Assembly (NCBI GenBank): GCA_965261315.1
Contig: CBDHDM010000124.1
Span: 1 to 64,000, forward strand
DNA: 64,000 nt
Reading direction: 5' to 3'
Origin: Endozoicomonas sp965261315
Lineage (GTDB): Bacteria; Pseudomonadota; Gammaproteobacteria; Pseudomonadales; Endozoicomonadaceae
In this document: in pieces, positions 58,333 through 64,000 of the stretch
How the letters are laid out: every line of letters begins with the position of its first letter
How positions within the stretch are numbered: position 1 is the stretch's first letter
Program-made: the position numbers and the translations under genes
The notes under the pieces: generated by a model
Told to the model about the DNA's origin: nothing
What the model saw: only the letters and a program-made list of their open reading frames with translations
Database searches by the model: none

Positions 58333-58344
58333 ATACAAGCCTCT

Positions 58345-58650
58345 TCAGAAGGGAACATTAAGATCAGTTAAATCGTACTTATCTGATCGCTCATCAATTA
58401 GCCGCTGAATGCCTTCAATACCAACTCCTTCATCGTACCACTTAGCAAAGAACTCATTGAGATCCCCACCACAGATTATATCAGCAGCGCCAATTCCATA
58501 TCTGAGGTATGCATACTCATCAGCTTTCTCAATCAATTGCTTCTCTCCAGCGCCCAATGACTCATCGTTACAAAAACCTCTTGATTCATCACTTCCATCT
58601 ATGGAATCTATATTTCCCACAGGGGCTTTGCCTGTATTTTGACCTTCCAT
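58345..58650 (-). CDS. Small unrecognised acidic protein
   Basis: This 101-residue frame has AGAGA about 9 bases before its ATG. The product is acidic, with a Gly/Ser/Asp-rich first third and a helical, aromatic second part (YAYLRYGIGAADI, EFFAKWYDEG). It is convergent with the preceding gene, 12 bases away. I know no family for it. Confidence 0.5.
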   Translation of the reverse strand: MEGQNTGKAPVGNIDSIDGSDESRGFCNDESLGAGEKQLIEKADEYAYLRYGIGAADIICGGDLNEFFAKWYDEGVGIEGIQRLIDERSDKYDLTDLNVPF

Positions 58651-58799
58651 AATTACTATCTCTTAGTGCAAACCCATAAGTATCATTAGCAGCTTGTAAC
58701 AAGAAAGCTTAAAATCGTAAAATTTTTTACAATTCACTGCATAAACAAACTCAGATCAGATCAAGGAAAATTGATCACATTAAATTCAAGGAAATAATT

Positions 58800-59477
58800 G
58801 TGACAACAATATGGACTGAAGAAGAACTTGAAGCTTCGGTGCTTGCCTATATGGATATGCACAAAAAAGACATAAAAAATGAATATTATATCAAAAAAAA
58901 TTACTACTCCGACCTATCAAGACAGTTCGGAAGAACCGAAAACGCATTTGAGTATCGAATGCAGAATATCTCTTATGTCATGTCTCTTATGGGACGAAAA
59001 TGGGTCAAAGGATTAAAACCCGCTAAGCATGTTGGCACCAACCACATAGAGCTTATCGAAAGGCTTATCTCAAAAGTAGAAAGTAAAAACTATATTGGTC
59101 AGGCAACGTTTGAAGGGCAAGTAGCGGCACTCAGAAAGAAAACATCACTATCGAAGCCGTTGGGAGAGAGCAAACCACCAGCTGTTACCACTCAAGTGAC
59201 AAAGTACCAGCGAGACCCAAAAGTGAAAGCCTGGGTTCTTAAAGAAGCAAATGGTCACTGTGAAAACTGCAACAGCTTGGCTCCATTTCTCACGCCTGAA
59301 GATGAACCCTTCCTGGAAGTACATCATTTGAGACACTTGGCAGATGGCGGATCAGATACAGTCACTAACGCTATAGCCTTATGCCCTAACTGCCATCGAG
59401 AGTTTCACTATGGTCAGTCTACGGCTACCAAACTTGCAGATTTGTATACCAAGCACAGTAGGCTTATTCGTGAGTAG
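58800..59477 (+). CDS. HNH endonuclease
   Basis: The 225-residue protein starts at GTG, with AAGGA 7 bases upstream. The N-terminal third (WTEEELEASVLAY ... GRTENAFEYRMQNIS) is a helical domain of the type found in front of HNH nucleases of the McrA-like or ScoMcrA-like kind. The C-terminal part has the HNH site with CENC (about 156-159), LEVHHLRHLADGG, NAIALCPNCHREFHYG: zinc cysteines and the catalytic HH. It could be a restriction nuclease acting on modified DNA, or part of a mobile element. A truncated dcm lies about 1 kb downstream. Confidence 0.85.
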   Translation: MTTIWTEEELEASVLAYMDMHKKDIKNEYYIKKNYYSDLSRQFGRTENAFEYRMQNISYVMSLMGRKWVKGLKPAKHVGTNHIELIERLISKVESKNYIGQATFEGQVAALRKKTSLSKPLGESKPPAVTTQVTKYQRDPKVKAWVLKEANGHCENCNSLAPFLTPEDEPFLEVHHLRHLADGGSDTVTNAIALCPNCHREFHYGQSTATKLADLYTKHSRLIRE

Positions 59478-59536
59478 CGTAAGTAGCAATTTTCAATAAT
59501 AGTAAGGCTCTGCTTTTCCAGTGAACAACCAGAACA

Positions 59537-59782
59537 ATGCAATACTTTTTACTCAAAGTTGTCACTTCATGTGATCTGGATTTTGTTTATGGTAACCATG
59601 AACCATACATATACAATTGCCTCTTAGAGGCTCAAGAAGACATTATTGATAATGGTAAAGAGGGAACTGTTGAAGTATACCTTCAACCCAATGGAGAGAT
59701 AAAAACAGATTTTTATGGCTGGAAATTCGTTAAACGAGTTATAGCTATTAGTGGCTTCTGCGAGGAAAAATACAAGAACTAA
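59537..59782 (+). CDS. Small unrecognised protein
   Basis: The 81-residue frame begins with an ATG 59 bases past the HNH gene. The product has a strand-helix-strand look (MQYFLLKVVTSCDLDFVYG, a helix with LLEAQEDIIDNG, then VEVYLQPNGEI and GWKFVKRVIAISG). It is well composed for a real globular protein, but I recognise no family. Confidence 0.5.
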   Translation: MQYFLLKVVTSCDLDFVYGNHEPYIYNCLLEAQEDIIDNGKEGTVEVYLQPNGEIKTDFYGWKFVKRVIAISGFCEEKYKN

Positions 59783-60144
59783 GTAAAATCATTTCTGATC
59801 TCTGATACAACCCGTACTCCCTGAATACGAAAATGCTCCTTACCCAGTTGCTCAAAACCCACCAGGTGAGCACACTACCATGGAGCCAAACGACGAGGTC
59901 GCTGCTCCTGGTTCTTACTATCCCAGAAATCCTTCCCGCCAAGGACCTTGCCCCAACCACGGCATCACAAGGATTTATGAACCATCCTTGTGATACCGTG
60001 CTGACAAGGTTATCACTACTGCAGATGGGTTCTCTGGGTTAATCAAACCCGTTACCCTCAGCCTGATGCTCCTTGGCATATTCATAAAGCTAAACCCAAA
60101 GTCTGGGAGTCAGGATATATTCATCATGATCCGGCACATGCTGA
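59783..60144. other. Gene-poor stretch with a proline-rich frame remnant
   Basis: A frame open from 59799 to TGA 59991-59993, without a start codon, encodes a Pro-rich segment (PEYENAPYPVAQNPPGEH; CPNHGITRIYEP). It looks like a fragment of a larger gene. Nothing else is convincing here. Confidence 0.35.
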
Positions 60145-60579
60145 TCAACATAGACGGGCAACAGACTCATTAATTTCCGGATAGGTCTCGCTCAGTGTGA
60201 CCTCACGGATATCCTCATTAAAAATATGTTTTTCCGGATCACTGTAGTAATTGGCTTTATAGGTCTGAACAGAATATTTATTCCATTCACTGGTAAATAC
60301 ACATTCACCACCAATCGCCTCAAAGCCTTTGCGAATGCCACCGATACCGGCAAACAAGTCAATGAACTGAAAAGCGGGCTCTTCTGCTCTTTCCGGCTTG
60401 AGTGGTAACAGGCCTGCCAATGCATGTCGCTGGACATCGTCCAAGCTGGGACCTTTTTCCAATGTTAACCATTTTGTAATTTCTGAATGGTGCTTGCCAA
60501 GCTCTTCCGCTACGTGCTTCTTACCCCAAATTTCTACGGCTTTATCCAACAACTGTTTGTTGCTTAAATTCATGTAACT
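60145..60579 (-). pseudogene. dcm: Truncated DNA cytosine-5 methyltransferase
   Basis: The frame resembles the N-terminal third of E. coli Dcm. It has a helical lead (MNLSNKQLLDKAVEIWG at codon 57 of the longest frame, the likely start), then motif I FIDLFAGIGGIRKGFE, TSEWNKYSVQTYKANY and FNEDIREVTL. It stops just after that, so the catalytic PCQ motif and the target-recognition domain are missing. The full enzyme is about 470 residues; this is about 144. The preceding 56 codons are not Dcm-like. A dead modification gene. Confidence 0.8.
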
Positions 60580-61005
60580 GGCTATCTCGCTGGGTATTCT
60601 ATGCGGTTTAGAGTCACATAAATGACCCAGAGACTCAAGTGGTAGTTCCCGTGCTTGCAGATTTGCCACAGCCGCCAGCGCACACCAATGGAGAATCCAC
60701 AAAAGATACGATGTGTTGCGGAAGTGCATATACAACAAGGACAACAACCTGTTTGGTGATTGATAATGGCTAAACTTAGTACAGCAAGGCCACCATGCCA
60801 GTTGGTTAATCTACAAGCTGAATTTTACCGCCCCCTCAAAAAAACTCTGCAAAAGGCTCTCGCCAGACAATAGTAAAAGAGCGGATATTTCTATCAACTG
60901 TAGCCACAAACTCTTTCAATATTTACGTTCGAAAGGCAATCTACTCAACTATATTTGGAATCGATTTGACCGGTATCAATCAGCACAAACAACTGAAACG
61001 ACCGA

Positions 61006-62082
61006 TTGAAAATGATTTCCCTTATAGCCCTGATTGCCAGGAATGCTAAATCGTTACTGCCGGGTGAGTTGAATCCTGTCGACTCAATAAATGAGCTGGA
61101 TATTTCACCTTCTGAAATTGTCTCAGCAACACAACACTTACCAATCTATCCGATACCAACACCCGCAGTACTTTATTTCTCGATGCCTTGCATTACCAAC
61201 AACAATTCCCCAATGAGCAACAAAGAGCTTCATGAATATCAAGTTATGCAGGTTGACGATAACGCTATACCAAGCTGTTTTTCCTGGAATGAAATAGATA
61301 CTGAAGAGCCCGGAAGCATCAGTTCAGCAGCCACCGATACGACAGCCGAGGTTTCTACAGACACCAGCCTTAAAATTGAACAGACCTCGGGTTTTCACGA
61401 TAACCACTCACTGATCAAGAAGAGTCCATCGCCTGATCCCTGGCCACAAGGACTGTTAGGTAAGGATGATCATATCACCTATGGTGATTTAAGAAGCTGG
61501 CTGGATGATCTAAATGGTATCTACGATGAAGAGCCGGTGTTTCGCTCTATCCTTAACCTTCCCTACCCCTCAGATCAATCTGAGATATTCCCGGATCCTA
61601 TAAATGCTCGTCCAACCTATGGCTGGGTTTCTGACAACTTCCTGACTGACTGGATTAATGACAGGGTAGTGCATGTCAGCACTCGTGCGCAGGATGCACT
61701 TTTTGATGACAGACTTGTCGAAGAGACCGATGAATCACCAGATCAAGCCGGGGCTTCGAAGGCATTTGATTTGATATACACGCCCTTCCTTCAAAAGTTT
61801 GACCCTCAAGATGAAGAACCCGTAAGAGAGTTCTTCCAAAAATTATATGAGCTACTGGCTCCTCTTAGAGGGCTTCTGGTCATTACAATCCTTGGAATTG
61901 CCAGATCACATGGCCATGACGCCACCATCAAAGGACATAGACTTTCGAGATTATTAAACCAGTCGGGAATCCCTGCTGCCAATATCAGAGTATTCACATC
62001 GCGCGGCCATACTTATGTATTGGCCAAAAGAAGCGATAATCGAGATCAATTTGAGTCCAGCCCCGAGCCTCTAACGACATAG
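61006..62082 (+). CDS. Unrecognised protein with a methyltransferase-like C-terminal segment
   Basis: The 358-residue product has a long polar N-terminal half rich in Ser, Thr, Asp and Pro. The C-terminal part looks like the last strands of a class I SAM methyltransferase: AFDLIYTPFLQKFDP, then FFQKLYELLAPLRGLLVITIL, then GIPAANIRVFTSRGHTYVLAKR. The GxGxG cofactor loop that should precede it is not visible, so activity is doubtful. The start region MKMISLIALIARNA is only weakly signal-like. Composition and surroundings suggest accessory DNA. Confidence 0.55.
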   Translation: MKMISLIALIARNAKSLLPGELNPVDSINELDISPSEIVSATQHLPIYPIPTPAVLYFSMPCITNNNSPMSNKELHEYQVMQVDDNAIPSCFSWNEIDTEEPGSISSAATDTTAEVSTDTSLKIEQTSGFHDNHSLIKKSPSPDPWPQGLLGKDDHITYGDLRSWLDDLNGIYDEEPVFRSILNLPYPSDQSEIFPDPINARPTYGWVSDNFLTDWINDRVVHVSTRAQDALFDDRLVEETDESPDQAGASKAFDLIYTPFLQKFDPQDEEPVREFFQKLYELLAPLRGLLVITILGIARSHGHDATIKGHRLSRLLNQSGIPAANIRVFTSRGHTYVLAKRSDNRDQFESSPEPLTT

Positions 62083-62253
62083 CGGCTGCGTACCACCGGA
62101 AATTTTTAAACGGGTACTGGGGATAAAAAAACAGGTGTATGGAAGAACCAATAGCTCCGTTTTTCAAAGAGGAGAGATAAACGGTAAAAAGAGGTGGGAC
62201 GTAGTTTATTGACAGGGAGTTCAAAAACTCCAAAAAATACGTTTAACCCTTTG

Positions 62254-62852
62254 TTTAAAGGAGACTGTAGATAAAACGGTGTTTCTGCCTATCTTAAAAC
62301 CCAACAGGGTTGAGGTAGGCAAACATGGATACCAAACAACTTGTGAAGAAAAGACAAACACGCTGTGCCTCGTTGAACGACAAGATCATCAGTCTCTATG
62401 CCAAGGGTATGACCACTCGAGATATCGTTGCTACCTTCAACCTAAATTCAGCAGTTGGATGCGGATTTTCTGGGAAATTTCAGTGTTCTCAGCAAGGCGC
62501 GTCATGCAGCCAATGGCCGTAGTCCTTGGCAAATGGCGCAACGCAGCGGAGGGCACTGAAATTTTTCAGAAAACCGCAGAGCGTTATAGCCGGTCACCCA
62601 AAAGGTGAATAGATAATTCCGCATAGAGCCTTTAGCTCTGAGGCTCGCAGAGAAATTCAAGCGGCCAACTGCTGAATTTAGGTTCAAGGAGAGGTAGTCT
62701 ACCTTGCCATTCAGGATGCTTCCAAAAAATGGACGATGCCGATTAGAAACTGGAAAGTGGCCTTAAACAAGTTTTTGATTCTGTTTGAAGACCGCTTAGC
62801 CAATTATATTAACTGAGGCAGAAGCACAGTTAGATTTACACTCTCGTTTAAA
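62254..62852 (+). mobile_element. IS256-family insertion sequence remnant
   Basis: Terminal inverted repeats of about 36 bases with a handful of mismatches lie at 62254-62289 and 62817-62852. Between them is the start of a mutator-type transposase (DKIISLYAKGMTTRDIVATF, from ATG 62325 to about 62437) and the end of one (KKWTMPIRNWKVALNKF, about 62690-62816). The middle, with all catalytic residues, is gone, and a palindromic element sits in its place. Non-functional. Confidence 0.75.
62434..62689. mobile_element. MITE-like palindromic element inside the IS remnant
   Basis: Perfect or near-perfect inverted repeats of 25 bases (24 match) lie at 62434-62458 and 62665-62689. A second nested inverted pair lies inside (about 62462-62486 and 62557-62581, sharing TTTCAGTG/CACTGAAA). 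The 256-base element encodes no protein. It looks like a non-autonomous transposon, and other copies would be expected in the genome. Confidence 0.65.
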
Positions 62853-62868
62853 GGGCCTATAAACGACA

Positions 62869-62907
62869 AAACCCTTACAACAGGTATCGTAAGGGTTTCG
62901 GCTTTTT
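62869..62907 (+). terminator. Intrinsic terminator-like hairpin
   Basis: A 10-base stem AAACCCTTAC / GTAAGGGTTT with a 10-base loop is followed by CGGCTTTTT. It is placed just outside the IS right end and reads as a terminator on the plus strand. Confidence 0.55.
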
Positions 62908-62989
62908 ATCTACAGGAATGGCGGTGGGGACGGAACCAAGTACGGAATTTTTTGATAACCAACAGTAATAGTACCATTGTACCTTGAAA

Positions 62990-63271
62990 CTATCCATGCA
63001 ATGCTTTCAAAGTTCCTTTCGGATCTACCGCAAAAATTCTCAGCAGTGCTTTGGCTGGACCTGTGGGCTGCCGACGCCCTTGCTCCCAGTTTTCCAGAGT
63101 CCTTTTACTGACACCTATCAGCAAGGCAAACTTCCCCTGACTCAACCCTACCTTCTCACGAATAGCTTTAACTTCCACCTCAGGAAATTCAGTTACTCTT
63201 TTTTTACCTTCTCGAATATCATACATCTCCTGGACGCTGGCCAACAGCTCGTCAAACATTGATTTATCCAT
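62990..63271 (-). CDS. NadS-like helix-turn-helix antitoxin
   Basis: The 93-residue protein has a Cro/C1-type HTH at about 47-75 (GLSQGKFALLIGVSKRTLENWEQGRRQP), preceded by a helical part. This is the arrangement of antitoxins that follow RelE/HigB toxins. Its ATG overlaps the toxin stop by 8 bases, so it was translated with the toxin. It appears intact, unlike its partner. It should bind its own promoter, which the rearrangement upstream has probably removed. Confidence 0.85.
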   Translation of the reverse strand: MDKSMFDELLASVQEMYDIREGKKRVTEFPEVEVKAIREKVGLSQGKFALLIGVSKRTLENWEQGRRQPTGPAKALLRIFAVDPKGTLKALHG

Positions 63272-63491
63272 CAGACCACCTCTCTACCATTTTCTTTAGC
63301 AGCTTTTTCTGCTCCGCAGTCAGCTCCTCTTGCTCATTTTTAGGGTATGCGTAAAGCATATAAATCTGGTCATCGGCTGACACCCAGTAATAAATGATGC
63401 GTACACCACCACTTTTACCCCTCCCTTCCAGCTTCCATCTCAGCTTTCTCAGCCCACCAGTGGAATGAATGATAGAGCCTGCACTCGACAG
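63264..63491 (-). pseudogene. RelE/HigB-type toxin, 5' end lost
   Basis: The frame ends with a typical toxin segment: STGGLRKLRWKLEGRGKSG, VRIIYYWVSADDQIYMLYAY, KNEQEELTAEQKK. Toxin similarity starts near residue 76 of the longest frame (about 63491). Upstream, the sequence is that of a group II intron remnant read backwards. About 30 N-terminal residues are missing. Such toxins act as mRNA endonucleases on the ribosome; this copy is probably inactive. Confidence 0.75.
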
Positions 63492-63767
63492 AGGATGATG
63501 TTTTGCCACAAGGAAAAGCATTTGAGATTCCCAAGGCCTTAGTCTGGCAATCCTATCAGGATGTACGCCGTAACAGGGGGGGCACCTGATTGTGATGGAC
63601 AGACCATAAAGCAGTTTGATAAGAAGCGGGATCGCAATCTGTATATTGTTTGCCCACTGGGAATTACTTCGTGCATCAAATGTGTGATCAAGAGCCGTAT
63701 GACGGGAGACTGTCACGTACGGTTCCGTGAGAAGCTTGGGGATGAAATTTCCCCTTGCTTACTCGAC
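63491..63767 (+). mobile_element. Group II intron remnant (internally deleted)
   Basis: Bases 63491-63650 encode the start of an intron reverse transcriptase/maturase: GKAFEIPKALVWQSYQDVRR, then NRGAPDCDGQTIKQF and RDRNLY. The frame then passes directly into the intron's 3' end with domain V (63692-63725) and domain VI, ending near CTCGAC at 63767. The 5' RNA domains and nearly all of the reverse transcriptase are missing. The element separates a toxin gene from an IS66 gene fragment. Confidence 0.75.
63692..63725 (+). ncRNA. Group II intron domain V
   Basis: This 34-base hairpin begins GAGCCGTATG and ends GTACGGTTC, with the family's terminal-loop layout, exactly the usual length of domain V. 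A domain VI-like stem (GGGGA ... TCCCC) follows at 63738-63754. Confidence 0.8.
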
Positions 63768-63961
63768 TTGCCCACAGTGTCAAAGGTGCTCGTGCCAGCG
63801 CCATCCTTTACAGCCTGGTTGAAACCGCCAAAGCTAACGGGCTGGAGCCTTATGCCTGGCTGACTTATGTGCTCAAGCACCTGCCTGAGATAAAGCCTGG
63901 CAGTAGTGTTGAGCATCTGTTGCCTATGAATTTAACACCAGCGGATATCAGCAAGGCCTGA
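63768..63961 (+). pseudogene. IS66-family transposase (TnpC), C-terminal fragment
   Basis: Directly after the intron end the frame reads HSVKGARASAILYSLVETAK, NGLEPYAWLTYVLKHLP and LLPMNLTPADISKA, then stops. This is the C-terminus of IS66 TnpC, of which about 65 residues remain. The intron appears to have entered the IS66 gene just before this segment. The bases after 63961 show no clear terminal repeat before the window ends. Confidence 0.75.
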
Positions 63962-64000
63962 CATCTGGAGCCCTTCCCACCTTAAAAAAACTCTTTTTTA

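Noticed and set aside
62920..62950. Sequence GGCGGTGGGGACGGAACC, reminiscent of a tRNA 3' end or att site
   Set aside because: No cloverleaf can be built around it and no integrase gene is present.
63561..63863. Plus-strand 100-residue gene across the intron end
   Set aside because: The frame mixes maturase codons, intron RNA and out-of-frame IS66 sequence.

Overview
The window reads as the chromosome of a gammaproteobacterium, probably a marine Oceanospirillales-type organism such as an Endozoicomonas relative. That placement is an inference from the aminopeptidase N / DUF2797 / YeaC-like / rhomboid / NAD kinase / DUF1853 block (a gene order I remember from Pseudomonas), a BCCT osmolyte carrier, isocitrate dehydrogenase kinase/phosphatase, and many broken genes and insertion-sequence remnants. 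I recognised no rRNA, tRNA or CRISPR array.

Layout. Bases 1-11 kb hold mostly housekeeping genes: a partial secreted protein and a divergent TetR regulator, pepN, DUF2797, a YeaC-like gene, rhomboid protease, nadK, DUF1853, a PhnA-type protein and aceK. Bases 11-14.3 kb are a decay zone: an N-terminally truncated PLP enzyme, a peroxiredoxin without its catalytic domain, and a broken sodium/solute symporter surround an intact queH. Bases 14.2-22 kb carry a fatty-acid-hydroxylase-type membrane protein with its own TetR, an MFS carrier, a DEDD exonuclease coupled to a cNMP/CBS/DUF294 signalling protein, and a BCCT carrier. A frameshifted cold-shock gene with a duplicated 5' end lies at 22.4-22.8 kb.

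The centre of interest is 23-57.4 kb. A single gene of about 25 kb (8312 codons) encodes a LEPR-XLL-type giant repeat protein with beta-helix-like modules, Calx-beta-like domains and a C-terminal RTX ladder. Upstream on the same strand lie sapC and a TolC-type outer-membrane channel. Diverging from tolC is a tight operon encoding a GAF-TM-HlyD adaptor, a fusion of PqqD-like, M50 metalloprotease-like and lipoyl/HlyD parts, a shortened SecA-like ATPase, and a frameshifted periplasmic adaptor. I see no type I ABC exporter. I infer that this locus encodes a dedicated export and processing route for the giant protein, in which a SecA-like motor and an intramembrane-protease/adaptor fusion stand where an ABC exporter would be expected.

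Bases 57.4-64 kb are accessory DNA: several unrecognised proteins, an HNH nuclease, a truncated dcm, a protein ending in a methyltransferase-like segment, an IS256-family remnant containing a MITE-like palindromic element, a HigBA/RelE-NadS-type toxin-antitoxin locus whose toxin has lost its 5' end, and a collapsed group II intron joined to the 3' end of an IS66 transposase gene.
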